64,000 nt of DNA from Actinomyces wuliandei (GTDB lineage Bacteria; Actinomycetota; Actinomycetes; Actinomycetales; Actinomycetaceae), in assembly GCF_004010955.1 (NCBI RefSeq), contig NZ_CP025227.1, positions 2,852,001-2,916,000 on the forward strand, in the 5' to 3' direction. The position numbers and the translations under genes were made by a program. The notes below the pieces were generated by a model, which made no database searches, had not been told where the DNA came from, and saw only the letters and a program-made list of their open reading frames with translations. Below are positions 16,391 to 25,272 of this stretch, one piece after another. Position 1 is the first letter of the stretch. Every line of letters begins with the position of its first letter.

Positions 16391-17128
16391 TCACCTGCCC
16401 TGGTTGGCCACTGCGGCGATCTTGGCCTCAGCCTCAGGGTCAAGGTAGCGGCCGCCCTTGGTCAGCGGCTTGAGAGTCTCCTCGTCGAGCTCGTAGACGA
16501 GCGGGATACCGGTCGGGATGTTGACACCGGCGATGTCCTCGTCGGAGACCTCGTCAAGGTGCTTGACGATTGCCCGCAGCGAGTTGCCGTGGGCAGCGAT
16601 CATGACGGTCCTTCCCGTCCGGATCTCCGGGACAACCGTGCCCTCCCAGTAGGGCAGCAGACGCTCCAGCACGTCCTTGAGGCACTCCGTGGCAGGAATG
16701 GGCTCCCCGGCGTAACGGGGGTCCGAGTCCTGGGAGAACTCTGAGCCCAGCTCGATCTCCGGGGGAGGGACGTCATAAGAGCGGCGCCAGAGCATGAACT
16801 GCTCCTCGCCGTACTCGTCCCGGATCTCCTTCTTGTTCTTGCCCTGGAGGGCGCCGTAGTGGCGCTCGTTGAGCCGCCAGTGCCGTTCCACCGGAATCCA
16901 GTGGCGATCTGCGGCGTCCAGGGCCAGGTTAGCGGTCATGATGGCACGACGCAGCACGGAGGTGAAGAGCTTCTCAGGCAGGACTCCCGCCTCCTTGAGG
17001 AGCTCACCGCCGCGGACAGCCTCTGCACGCCCCTTGTCAGACAGCGGCACATCGACCCAGCCGGTAAAGAGGTTCTTTGCGTTCCATTCGCTCTCGCCGT
17101 GGCGGAGCAGCACGAGGGTGTAAGCCAT
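16391..17128 (-). CDS. gpmA: 2,3-bisphosphoglycerate-dependent phosphoglycerate mutase
   Basis: This 245-residue glycolytic enzyme interconverts 3- and 2-phosphoglycerate in the cytosol. The phosphohistidine motif [10 protein letters not shown] is at residues 7-16. [15 protein letters not shown], the RHYGALQG substrate region ([13 protein letters not shown]) and the second catalytic His in [10 protein letters not shown] are intact. The length matches the family (about 245-250). The ATG at 17128 follows an AGGAT ribosome site. Its neighbours are phoU (convergent) and lsr2 (same strand, upstream). Confidence 0.97.
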   Translation of the reverse strand: MAYTLVLLRHGESEWNAKNLFTGWVDVPLSDKGRAEAVRGGELLKEAGVLPEKLFTSVLRRAIMTANLALDAADRHWIPVERHWRLNERHYGALQGKNKKEIRDEYGEEQFMLWRRSYDVPPPEIELGSEFSQDSDPRYAGEPIPATECLKDVLERLLPYWEGTVVPEIRTGRTVMIAAHGNSLRAIVKHLDEVSDEDIAGVNIPTGIPLVYELDEETLKPLTKGGRYLDPEAEAKIAAVANQGR

Positions 17129-17309
17129 GGGCCTATCCTGCCAGGCCTTGCCCTGCAGCGCGAGACCCCGGGGCTCCCGGGGCGCCGAGGACCCTCGTCC
17201 CGGCCGACGGCCCGGGACGCAGGGCAGAACGCCCTGGCTGTGACGCGGCTGGCGACCAGGACGTCAGCACGAGGACCGGGTCGGCCGACGGGACCTCGTG
17301 CCGCGCCCC

Positions 17310-17627
17310 TCAGTGGGCCTTGTAGTAGGCGTCACGGACCTCCGCCGAGACACGGCCGCGGTCAGAGACCTCCATACCCTGCTCCCGCGCCCACTCGCGA
17401 ATCTTCTGCGTGTCCGACGACCCGGAGGGGCGACGTCGGGTGTTACGCCGTCCACCGACGCGACGAGCCTTTGCCACCCACTCCTCAAGAGACTCACGAA
17501 GAGCGGCTGCGTGCTCGTCGTTAACGTCAATCTCGTAGGTGACGCCGTCAAGCGCGAACGTGATGGTCTGGGTCGCCTCGGAGCCGTCGACGTCGTCGAC
17601 GAGGATGACTTGCGTCTTCTGTGCCAT
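17310..17627 (-). CDS. lsr2: Nucleoid-associated protein Lsr2
   Basis: Lsr2 binds AT-rich DNA through the minor groove and silences horizontally acquired genes, working like H-NS. The 105-residue protein has the N-terminal dimerisation domain (QVILVDDVDGSEATQTITFA), a basic linker (RRNTRRRP) and the C-terminal DNA-binding domain with an RGR hook (SDRGRVSAEVRDAY). Length and motifs are typical. A clear promoter lies upstream (TTGCAT-17-TAGTCT), giving a leader of about 55 nt, and GAGGGA precedes the ATG. Confidence 0.95.
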   Translation of the reverse strand: MAQKTQVILVDDVDGSEATQTITFALDGVTYEIDVNDEHAAALRESLEEWVAKARRVGGRRNTRRRPSGSSDTQKIREWAREQGMEVSDRGRVSAEVRDAYYKAH

Positions 17628-17688
17628 GGTCCCTCAATCAGATGCAGGCGCGAGATTACCTGGACGAATCCCGCTCTGGACGGTATCC

Positions 17689-17717
17689 AGACTAAACGTC
17701 TTCCGGAATTGATGCAA
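17689..17717 (-). promoter_or_regulatory. Sigma70-type promoter of lsr2
   Basis: On the minus strand, TTGCAT (17712-17717), a 17-base spacer and TAGTCT (17689-17694) form a good -35/-10 pair. The transcript would begin near 17682. A TAACCC/GGGTTA inverted repeat (17742-17757) sits just upstream of the -35 and could be a regulator site. Confidence 0.65.
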
Positions 17718-18120
17718 CACTAGCCACCAGACCACGCCCTCTAACCCCGCAGGGTTACCCCGATAACGGACCCGGCGGGGAAGTCGGAGCGACCGACACG
17801 GACGTGCTCACGACCCAGCAGGGAAGCGGGGAAGAAGGTGGCAGGACCATGAGCCGGCCGCGTCCCGGCCGGGCGGCCGCAGGACGGCTTTTCAATATTG
17901 GCCACCTATTTTCTCAGAATCCTCCCAGGATTAGCCGACAGGCCAGAGGCACAATACCGACCTGAGGAGCCTCACACCTCCGGGCAGCCACCCTCAGCAC
18001 CCGGCCCGCCAGAGACCACAGCCCTGTCTCTCCAGCCGCCCTCGACCTGGGCCCACCCTGAATGCCGCAGCCACCGCCCCGTCCTGCAGGCACAGGCGCC
18101 CGCAGGCACCGTAGAGCGAA
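17718..18120. other. Noncoding stretch between lsr2 promoter and tRNA terminator
   Basis: About 400 bases without a supported gene. They include the TAACCC/GGGTTA inverted repeat (17742-17757) and a notably AT-rich patch around 17890-17935 that stands out from the surrounding GC-rich sequence. The patch could be a target for Lsr2 itself, but this is a guess. Confidence 0.5.
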
Positions 18121-18149
18121 GACAGCCTGGCACATAGTGCCAGGCTGTC
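18121..18149 (-). terminator. Terminator of tRNA-Thr
   Basis: A perfect 13-bp stem (18121-18133 with 18137-18149) with a 3-base ATA loop begins five bases downstream of the tRNA 3' end on the minus strand. Confidence 0.75.
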
Positions 18150-18154
18150 GGTCG

Positions 18155-18227
18155 AGCCGCCTGTGGGAATCGAACCCACGACCTATTCATTACGAGTGAA
18201 TCGCTCTGCCGACTGAGCTAAGGCGGC
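18155..18227 (-). tRNA. tRNA-Thr (anticodon CGT)
   Basis: The minus strand folds into a full 73-nt cloverleaf. The acceptor arm is GCCGCCT with AGGCGGC, the D-arm is TTAGCTCAGTCGGCAGAGC, the anticodon arm is ATTCA-CTCGTAA-TGAAT with CGT at the anticodon, and the T-arm contains GTGGGTTCGATTCCCAC. CCA is not encoded. CGT reads the threonine codon ACG. An upstream promoter and a downstream hairpin complete a single-gene transcription unit. Confidence 0.97.
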
Positions 18228-18251
18228 GCACCGCTCGACGCGGGCGCCCCG

Positions 18252-18281
18252 AACATACCGGTCCGGGCACCCTGTGTGCAA
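18252..18281 (-). promoter_or_regulatory. Promoter of tRNA-Thr
   Basis: On the minus strand, TTGCAC (18276-18281), an 18-base spacer and TATGTT (18252-18257) lie 25 bases upstream of the tRNA 5' end. Confidence 0.65.
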
Positions 18282-18628
18282 TCTGCTGCAGGACGGGCTG
18301 ACGGTGTTTCTGGACACAGCAGGAACGACCCCGGCCACCGGACAGGTGTCGTCGGCGGGAACCGCCGGGCAGGCCGTCGTTCCCGCCCTTCCAGGGAGCA
18401 GGCAGGCAGTCGGGACCGCCTTGTGCGCAGCCCCCACCGGGGGAAGGCGCTAGCCTGGTCCCAGCAGGCCCGCCTGCCCCGCACCCTGGCCGACGCCAAC
18501 GGCACCGCGACGGCACCGCAACAGCACTGCGGCTGTCCGCGCTCCCGACGGAGCACCAACTCCCACGAGAACAGGCACACGGCGACCGGCACACGCGACG
18601 CAGGACCTCCAACCCGTTAGGACCAGCC
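18282..18628. other. Upstream region of asparagine permease, no gene seen
   Basis: This GC-rich stretch of about 350 bases separates the divergent tRNA and permease transcription units. I see no supported gene. A TAGGA ribosome-site-like sequence precedes the permease ATG. No convincing -35/-10 pair could be fixed by eye. Confidence 0.5.
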
Positions 18629-20134
18629 ATGGCACAGACCCCGCACCCGCCTCGCACCTCACCCGGAGAGCGCCCTGCGCCAGGGCAGGGCGCTCTCCGG
18701 GACAGGGGGGACACCGGGTACAACAAGTCCCTGAAGAACCGTCACCTCCAGATGATCGCCATCGGCGGGTCCATCGGCACCGGCTTGTTCCTCGGCGCCG
18801 GAGGGCGTCTTGCCCAGGGCGGTCCCGGCCTGGCCATCGCCTACGCCGTGTGCGGCCTGTTCGCCTTCCTCATGGTACGAGCCCTAGGCGAGCTGGCGAT
18901 CCGCAGGCCCTCCTCCGGGGCCTTCGTCTCCTACGCACGGGAGTTCCTGGGAGAGAAGGGCGCCTTCGTCACCGGCTGGCTGTTCTTCCTGGACTGGTCG
19001 GTCACCGTCATGGCCGACATCACCGCCGTAGCCCTCTACCTGCACTACTGGAGCGCCTTCCACGTGGTACCCCAGTGGGTCCTCGCGCTTGTCGCCCTGG
19101 CTCTGGTGTTCGCCCTCAACATGATGAACGTCAAGATGTTTGGCGAGGCCGAGTTCTGGTTCGCCCTCATCAAGGTCGCCGCTATCGTCGCATTCATGGT
19201 GGCCGCCATCTGGGCCATCCTCGTGGGGGCGCCAGTCGGTGGGTCCACCGCCGGCCTCCACAACATCACCGACAACTCCGGCGTCTTTCCTGAGGGCCTG
19301 CCAATCGTCTTCGCGCTGACGCTCGGGGTGGTCTTCGCCTTCGGAGGCACGGAGATGGTAGGGGTGGCCGCCGGGGAGGCCAAGGACGCCGCACGCGTGC
19401 TTCCCAAGGCCATCAACTCCATGATCCTGCGCATCTTCGTCTTCTACGTCGGGTCCGTAGCCCTCATGGCGCTGGTCCTGCCCTACACGGCCTACTCCGC
19501 CAACGAGTCACCTTTTGTCACCTTCTTCTCCGGCCTGGGCATCCCCCACGCCGGAGACATCATCCAGGTTGTCGTCCTCACCGCAGCCATGTCCTCGCTC
19601 AACGCCGGCCTGTACGCCACCGGGCGCACCCTGCGGTCAATGGCTGTGGCAGGAGAGGCACCCAGGGTCGCGGCGGGGCTCAACAGGAACCAGGTGCCTG
19701 CCGGGGGCATCATCCTCACCTCTGCGCTGGGGCTGCTGGGGGTCGTGCTCAACGCCTACCTGCCCGAGGACGCCTTCGAGATCGTCATGAACCTTGCCGG
19801 AATCGGTATCGCGGGCACCTGGGCGGCCATTCTGGTCACCCACCTGGCCTACCTGCGAAAGGTCAGAGCGGGGGAGGAGACCCGGCCCGACTACAAGATG
19901 CCCGGGGCACCCTGGTCCACCTACGCCGCCCTCCTCTTCTTCACCGTCGTGGTGGCCTCCAACCTCGCCAGCCCCGCCGGGCGCTGGACGCTGGCACTCT
20001 TCACTGTCGTCGTCATCATGATGGTGGCTGGCTGGTACGCGGTGCGCGGCCGTATCCGTGGGGACCTCCTCGACGAGGTCCTGGCTGACAGTGCCGAGGA
20101 CGCAGGCAGCACCAAGGACGCTAAGGAGGACTGA
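18629..20134 (+). CDS. ansP: APC-family amino acid permease, probable asparagine transporter
   Basis: The 501-residue membrane protein has twelve predicted segments and the APC start LKNRHLQMIAIGGSIGTGLF, the substrate-binding glycine motif of the AAT subfamily. Further blocks are GELAIRRPSSGAFVSYAREF, FAFGGTEMVGVAAGEAKDA and LNAGLYATGRTLRSMA. It should import an amino acid with protons across the cytoplasmic membrane. The L-asparaginase gene follows after one base, so asparagine is the likely substrate. The same pairing is known for ansP-type permeases. The substrate is inferred from context. Confidence 0.85.
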   Translation: MAQTPHPPRTSPGERPAPGQGALRDRGDTGYNKSLKNRHLQMIAIGGSIGTGLFLGAGGRLAQGGPGLAIAYAVCGLFAFLMVRALGELAIRRPSSGAFVSYAREFLGEKGAFVTGWLFFLDWSVTVMADITAVALYLHYWSAFHVVPQWVLALVALALVFALNMMNVKMFGEAEFWFALIKVAAIVAFMVAAIWAILVGAPVGGSTAGLHNITDNSGVFPEGLPIVFALTLGVVFAFGGTEMVGVAAGEAKDAARVLPKAINSMILRIFVFYVGSVALMALVLPYTAYSANESPFVTFFSGLGIPHAGDIIQVVVLTAAMSSLNAGLYATGRTLRSMAVAGEAPRVAAGLNRNQVPAGGIILTSALGLLGVVLNAYLPEDAFEIVMNLAGIGIAGTWAAILVTHLAYLRKVRAGEETRPDYKMPGAPWSTYAALLFFTVVVASNLASPAGRWTLALFTVVVIMMVAGWYAVRGRIRGDLLDEVLADSAEDAGSTKDAKED

Positions 20135-20135
20135 C

Positions 20136-21152
20136 ATGCGCGTCCACATCACCTACACCGGGGGCACCATCGGGATGGTGGACTCCCCCCGTGGGCTGGT
20201 CCCGGGCGCGGATCTGGAGGGCTGGCTCGCCACCCTCCTGGACGGCACCGACCTCGCCCAGAACGTGACGATGACAGCCCTGGACCCGCTCATCGACTCC
20301 TCCAACGCCACACCGCTGTCCTGGCAGGCCGTCGTGGAGGACCTGCGCACCCACGCCGCCTCGGACCCGCACCAGGCCTTCGTGGTCCTGCACGGCACCG
20401 ACACCATGGCCTACACCTCCGCCGCCCTGTCCTACGCCCTCACCGACTTCCCCTGCCCCGTGGTCGTCACCGGCTCCCAGCTGCCGCTGGGCGTCGTGGG
20501 CTCGGACGCCGCCCCCAACGTCACCGGGGCGCTGCGGGCGGCCACGAGCGGGCGCCTGGAGACAGTGGCCCTGTTCTTCGGCCACCGTCTCCTGGCCGGC
20601 AACCGCGCCACCAAGAGCTCGTCGTGGGCCTTCAAGGGCTTCACCTCCCCCAATGCCGCGCCCCTGGCCATGACAGGCGCACCCTGGCAGTGGTCGCCCC
20701 CGCAGGCCCAGGGATCAGGCTGGCCTGGGGCGCTGCCCTACACCCGCCACGACGTGGTCGTAGTGGACCTGGCCCCTGGTATCACCGCCCAGCGGCTGGA
20801 GGCCATGCTGACCCCCCTGCCGGAGGCCGTCGTGCTGCGGGCCTTCGGCGTCGGCAACGTCCCCAGCCAGGAGCCCGGGCTGACCACCGTGATCGCGGAG
20901 GCCGTCGCGGCAGGCGCGGCGGTCGTCGTCGCCTCCCAGTGCCAGGAGGCTGAGGTCCTCCTGGGCCACTACGAGGCCGGTGACGCGCTAGCCCGCGCCG
21001 GGGCGGTCGGCAGCCGCGACATGACCCTGGAGGCTACCTACGCCAAGGTCCAGTTCCTGCTCAGCCAGGGCCTGCGCGGGGCCGACCTGGCCGCCGCCGC
21101 AGGCCGCTCAGTGGCCGGGGAGCTGACCGAGCAGGCTCATCAGCCCGGGTAG
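20136..21152 (+). CDS. ansA: L-asparaginase, type I-like
   Basis: The 338-residue enzyme hydrolyses asparagine to aspartate and ammonia. It opens with VHITYTGGTIGM, which carries the first catalytic Thr. VVLHGTDTMAYTSAAL carries the second active-site Thr-Asp pair, and VVTGSQLPLG follows. There is no signal peptide, so it acts in the cytoplasm like type I enzymes. The ATG at 20136 comes one base after the permease stop, with AAGGAGGA five bases upstream. Uptake and breakdown of asparagine therefore form one two-gene operon. Confidence 0.93.
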   Translation: MRVHITYTGGTIGMVDSPRGLVPGADLEGWLATLLDGTDLAQNVTMTALDPLIDSSNATPLSWQAVVEDLRTHAASDPHQAFVVLHGTDTMAYTSAALSYALTDFPCPVVVTGSQLPLGVVGSDAAPNVTGALRAATSGRLETVALFFGHRLLAGNRATKSSSWAFKGFTSPNAAPLAMTGAPWQWSPPQAQGSGWPGALPYTRHDVVVVDLAPGITAQRLEAMLTPLPEAVVLRAFGVGNVPSQEPGLTTVIAEAVAAGAAVVVASQCQEAEVLLGHYEAGDALARAGAVGSRDMTLEATYAKVQFLLSQGLRGADLAAAAGRSVAGELTEQAHQPG

Positions 21153-21200
21153 CCCGAGCGCCCCGGTGGGGGCAGGGAGCACACAGCCACCGACGCTCGC

Positions 21201-22787
21201 TCAACCCCCGCAGGTCAGGCCCTCCTGCGGCACGTCCCCTCTCAGCAGGTAGGCGTCAACAGCATCGTCCACGCAGTCGCCAGCCCGGCCGTAGGCCGTG
21301 TGCCCCTCACCCTCCCAGGTGAGGAGCTGACCAGACTCCAGCTGGTCGGCCAGGGAGACCGACCACTCGTAGGGGGTCGCCGGGTCACCCGTCGTGCCGA
21401 CGACCAGGATCGGTGCGGCACCACTGGCCGCGACCTCACTGTTCTCGCGGCTAGAAAAGTGGTCCCAGCCCTGACAGTAGGCGTGGCCGTAGACCAGCTC
21501 CTCGCCAAAGGTGGGCGAGGCCTGCCTCACGGCCTGCGCCTGCTCCTCCCAGGCTGCCTCGTCACCCTCAACAGGGTAGTCCTGACAGTTGACGGCGTTG
21601 ATGGCCTCCGCGCTGTTGCCCCGGTAAGCGCCCTGGCTGTCCCGCTCGGCGAGGGCGTCAGCCACAGCGAGCAGTCGCGAGCCGTCCGGGTTGTCTCCCA
21701 TGGCCTGGCTCAGCCCCGCCGTCAGAACAGGCCAGAGGTCCGTGCTGTAGAGGGCACCCAGGACAGCGGAGCGCGCCAGGGGACGGGTGAGCGGCCTGCT
21801 GGGGTCCCCGGTGGGGATCGGGGACCCAGCAGTGGAGTCCAGGAGCTGGCGGACCTGCTCGACCCCGGAGCCGACATCGCCGGTGAGAGGGCAGGACGGC
21901 CCGGACTGGCAGTCCTCGACATAGACGCGCAGTGCCCGCTCAAAGCCCTCGGCCTGGCCCTGGGTGACCTCATCCAGGCTGAGGGCGGGGTCAAGGCCGC
22001 CGTCCAGGACCATGCGCCCCACGTTGCCAGGGAACAGGTCGGCGTAGGTCGCCCCCAGGTAGGTCCCGTAGGAGTAGCCCAGGTAGGTCAGTACGTCCTG
22101 GCCGTTGACCGCGCGCAAGACGTCAAGGTCACGGGCGGCGCTCACAGTCGAGATGTGGTCCAGGAGCCCGGGCACCTCAGTGGCCTCCTGGCAGGTGGCC
22201 TCGTCCTCCTGGGCAGCGGCAGCAGCCTGCTGGGGGGAGGCGTCCTCCTCCTGCCCGTCGGCGCCGCTACGCCGCTCATCGAGCTCGGCGTCGGTCCAGC
22301 AGTCCACGGCGGTGGACTGCCCCACCCCACGTGGGTCGAAGCCGACGACGTCGTAGCTGTCCGTCACGTCCTGGGAGAACCGTTCCGTCACCCTCTCGAC
22401 AAAGGTGACTCCCGAGCCTCCAGGACCACCCGGGTTGACCAGCAGCACGCCCGCAGACTCCCTGTCTGCGGCGCGTCTCTTCATCGCGATGTCGATGGTC
22501 CGCCCCTCCGGGGCGTCATAGTCCAGGGGGACGGAGACAGTGGCGCAGGTGTAGCCGGTGTCCTCCTGCGTCCTGTCCATGCCCTCGCTGCACGGGTACC
22601 AGTCAGCCTCCTGGGAGTAGTAGGACTCCAGGCCGACCGGGACCTCCGGGGAGGCCTCGGCAGAGGCGGGTGTCGCCGCGACAGGCTCACCTCCCTGGCA
22701 GGCAGTCAGGCCCGTGCAGGCGAGCAGGAGGGCACACGGTACGACGAGAAACTGACGAACACGGCGTTTGGTCGTGGAGGTGCTCAC
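21201..22787 (-). CDS. TAP-like alpha/beta-hydrolase lipoprotein (peptidase)
   Basis: The 528-residue protein has a lipobox LTAC (Cys30) after a basic, hydrophobic signal. The alpha/beta-hydrolase core carries LLVNPGGPGGSGV (oxyanion region), VVGFDPRGVGQS, nucleophile Ser239 in GYSYGTYLG, an Asp in GTTGDPATPYEWS and the catalytic His in EGEGHTAYG. The TAP-like C-terminal domain ends in LTCGG. Relatives are tripeptidyl or prolyl aminopeptidases of Streptomyces and Mycobacterium (Tap, SlpD/E, CaeA-like). It should trim peptides outside the membrane. The GTG start has a TAGGCT box six bases upstream. The gene is divergent from the XRE regulator by 194 bp. Confidence 0.88.
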   Translation of the reverse strand: MSTSTTKRRVRQFLVVPCALLLACTGLTACQGGEPVAATPASAEASPEVPVGLESYYSQEADWYPCSEGMDRTQEDTGYTCATVSVPLDYDAPEGRTIDIAMKRRAADRESAGVLLVNPGGPGGSGVTFVERVTERFSQDVTDSYDVVGFDPRGVGQSTAVDCWTDAELDERRSGADGQEEDASPQQAAAAAQEDEATCQEATEVPGLLDHISTVSAARDLDVLRAVNGQDVLTYLGYSYGTYLGATYADLFPGNVGRMVLDGGLDPALSLDEVTQGQAEGFERALRVYVEDCQSGPSCPLTGDVGSGVEQVRQLLDSTAGSPIPTGDPSRPLTRPLARSAVLGALYSTDLWPVLTAGLSQAMGDNPDGSRLLAVADALAERDSQGAYRGNSAEAINAVNCQDYPVEGDEAAWEEQAQAVRQASPTFGEELVYGHAYCQGWDHFSSRENSEVAASGAAPILVVGTTGDPATPYEWSVSLADQLESGQLLTWEGEGHTAYGRAGDCVDDAVDAYLLRGDVPQEGLTCGG

Positions 22788-22793
22788 GACGCG

Positions 22794-22799
22794 AGCCTA
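22794..22799 (-). promoter_or_regulatory. -10 box, leaderless type, for TAP-like gene
   Basis: TAGGCT on the minus strand, then CGCGTC (6 nt) and the GTG start at 22787. No ribosome site is present. Confidence 0.5.
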
Positions 22800-22968
22800 C
22801 GGGCACGCTGGGCTCCCGTCTCTCCTTCTCAGGGCGGAGCCGCCCGTACCCGCGTCCTGCGCCGGTGCCCGGGGTGCCACGACCTCGGCCGCGTCGAGCC
22901 GTCCGTGCCTGCGTCCCGCGCCCCCTGGAGGGGACCCGAGGGGCCTCCCGGCGGGGGACGTCACCACG

Positions 22969-22974
22969 TAGCCT
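22969..22974 (+). promoter_or_regulatory. -10 box, leaderless type, for XRE regulator
   Basis: TAGCCT, then GGCTCCC (7 nt) and the ATG at 22982. No ribosome site precedes the gene. Confidence 0.5.
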
Positions 22975-22981
22975 GGCTCCC

Positions 22982-23908
22982 ATGGACATCCGCGAGGAGA
23001 TCAAGAGGTTCCTCACCACGCGCCGCGCCAGGGTGACACCACAGATGGCAGGGCTGCCTGCCGCAGGCGGCAACCGCCGGGTACCGGGGCTCCGTCGTGA
23101 GGAGGTGGCTCTTCTGGCCGGCATGAGCGTGGACTACTACACCCGCCTGGAGCGCGGGAACCTGTCGGGCGCCTCCCGGGAGGTCCTGGACGCCCTGAGC
23201 CAGGCGCTCCTCCTGGACGACGCGGAGACCCAGCACCTGCACGACCTGGCTCGTTCTGCCAGCCCCGGCGGACGGGTACGGCGCCACAGGACGTGCCGTA
23301 CCTCGGTCAGCGTGCGCCCCGAGGTCCAGTGGATCCTGGACTCCATGTCGATGCCAGCGGCTGTCTACGACACCACCGGCACCTACCTGGCTACCAACAT
23401 CATGGCCCGGGCACTCTACTCCCCGATGTTTGTCGATCCCGCACCCGGGCTGGCCGACAGAGGCAGGGGCAGCACGAGGCCGAGCATGCCCCGGTTCATG
23501 TTCCTGGACGAGCGGTCGCGCTCCTTCTTCCCCCGCTGGGAGCAGGGCGCTGAGGACCTGGTAGCCATGCTGCGGCTGGCAGCAGGATCGGACCCCGGCA
23601 ACCCCAGGCTGACCGCGCTCGTCGGCGAGCTGTCCACCCGCAGCCGCGAGTTCTCCACCATGTGGGCACGCCACGACGTGCGCTACGTGTGCCGGGCGGA
23701 CAAGCTGGTGCACCACCCGGTGGTCGGTGAGATGCACCTGGTCTACGAGCCCACCGCGATGACCAGCAGCCCAGGCCTGACCATGGCCGTCTACGGGGTG
23801 GAGCCCGGCAGCGACAGCGCCCAGGCCATGCGGCTGCTGGCCTCCTGGGCCGCCAGCGAGTTCGCCTCTCCCGCGCAGTCGGCCAAGGACACGCACATAG
23901 CCGACTAG
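22982..23908 (+). CDS. XRE-family regulator with MmyB-like ligand domain
   Basis: The 308-residue protein has an N-terminal helix-turn-helix (RVPGLRREEVALLAGMSVDY, then YYTRLERGN) of the XRE type and a C-terminal MmyB-like ligand-binding domain (PAAVYDTTGTYLATN, FMFLDERSRSFFPRWE, HHPVVGEMHLVYEP). The MmyB domain is PAS-like and binds fatty-acid-like ligands in known structures. Such regulators commonly control the neighbouring gene, often an oxidoreductase; here the divergent neighbour is the TAP-like hydrolase. The ATG at 22982 is supported by the -10 box seven bases upstream. The longer open frame upstream overlaps the divergent promoter and has no coding character. Confidence 0.88.
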   Translation: MDIREEIKRFLTTRRARVTPQMAGLPAAGGNRRVPGLRREEVALLAGMSVDYYTRLERGNLSGASREVLDALSQALLLDDAETQHLHDLARSASPGGRVRRHRTCRTSVSVRPEVQWILDSMSMPAAVYDTTGTYLATNIMARALYSPMFVDPAPGLADRGRGSTRPSMPRFMFLDERSRSFFPRWEQGAEDLVAMLRLAAGSDPGNPRLTALVGELSTRSREFSTMWARHDVRYVCRADKLVHHPVVGEMHLVYEPTAMTSSPGLTMAVYGVEPGSDSAQAMRLLASWAASEFASPAQSAKDTHIAD

Positions 23909-24091
23909 CGTCCCGAGAACCTGCCTGAGGGCTGGTCAGGGTGTCGGCTCAGCAGGCTGGCGGCCCACTCATCACACCCCTCGCAGGAGATACTCAATCC
24001 GCTCCGTGCTTCTCACCCGCGCCTGCTCCGCCTCCGCGTCGGCCAGCGGCCGGTAGACACCGTCGCCATAGACCACGCCGCGAGAGGTACC

Positions 24092-25154
24092 TCACATCCA
24101 GATCGTCTCTGCCGACTCCAGGGCGCACCACAGCGCCTGGCGCTCGTCCCTGGACCCCCACGTCAGGGCGGGCAGCAGAGCGCTGGAGCCTCCAGCAGCG
24201 ACCACGCCGACCGCTGCGGTGGTGCGCCCCTCGGAGGCGCGCAGTGTCACAAAGATGGAGGACCGCGACGTCGGCCAGTCCAGCCACCTGGTCCGCAGCC
24301 CGTCAAAGTGGGCCAGGCCCTCCCGGGTGACCGTCAGACGGGTACACGCACTCCTGTAGGCGTGGAACAGCTGGGTTGCAGCAAGCAGCAGCGGCACCAC
24401 GACAAGAAGAGTCGCAAGAAGGGAGCCCTGCGGCCAGACAGAGCCGCCGGAAGGGCCGACGGAGGAGCTGGTGGGGAAGCCCTGTGCCTCCTGAAACCGG
24501 GGCAGGACAAGGCTGGAGGCGAGCCATCCCACCACGGCGTAGAAGACGATGGCAAGGACCGTGCGCGGCAGCCAGATCACCAGCCTGCGCCTGAGGACAA
24601 GCGGTTCCTGGCTCACCAGGGACGGGTCAGCCCGCACGCTGCCGGGACCGCCCGCCTCAGTGCCGACTACAGCGCCGACCACAGGGCCGGGCGCCACGCC
24701 GGGTCCAGCGCCGGGCACGACACCGTGGACGTACCCGTTGGCCTCGGCCCGCGAGCCGGGCCAGGGCAGGTGCCTGGTACGGAGGAGTCCCCGGGAGTGG
24801 ATGCCGACGGCGTCAAAGACCGTGCGCTGCCGCAACGGCACCACCCCGGCCAGGACAGCCCCCAGGCCCACCGCCAGGCCCACGACACGTATGAGGCCGA
24901 ACAGCGGCAGGAACGGCCCAGTCCCCGCAGGTCCCTGGAACGCGGTCACCATGCGCATCAGGATGCCGCACATCACCAGCCCGACCAGGATCATGAGACC
25001 CCCGTTCACGCGGGCGGACATTGCCGAACCCCAGGTCGCCGAAGGTCACCACGATGAGACCCCCGTTCACGCGGGCGGACAGGTTGGGCCGACGCACCAG
25101 GCGCGGCGGCCCGTGGGAGGAGCCGAGGCCAGGGGCAGGGGTGGTTACTGGCAT
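24092..25154 (-). pseudogene. Membrane protein gene frameshifted by a short duplication
   Basis: Translation should start at the ATG at 25154, which has an AGAGGAA ribosome site. It reads MPVTTPAPGLGSSHGPP, then NLSARVNGGL, then runs out of frame and stops at 24813. The rest of the protein lies in a second frame from 25021: MSARVNGGLMILVGLVMCG, four membrane segments, and a C-terminal domain with LTVTREGLAHFDG and LDWPTSRSSIFVTL that looks PH-like. Both frames contain SARVNGGL because 28 bases are present twice, 61 bp apart. Removing one 61-bp unit restores a single open frame. The downstream part could still be made from the ATG at 25021, but no ribosome site is seen there. Function unknown. 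Confidence 0.7.
24993..25081. repeat. 28-bp direct repeat, 61-bp period
   Basis: Identical 28-bp copies at 24993-25020 and 25054-25081 (both beginning ATGAGACCCCCGTTCACGCG) are separated by 33 unique bases. The period of 61 is not a multiple of three and breaks the surrounding gene. Confidence 0.9.
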
Positions 25155-25272
25155 GTGCTTTCCTCTTCTTCGAGATTTCTCCGAGATCTCGCCCAGACCT
25201 TTCTCTCAGACTTCCTCGGACTCAGGTGGTTGGAGCGCGGTCCTGTGACTGGCCTGACCGAGGCGGTGCCGG

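Noticed and set aside
24813..25154. 113-codon minus-strand frame as a separate small gene
   Set aside because: Its first 30 residues are the start of the membrane protein and the rest is out-of-frame reading after the 61-bp duplication.
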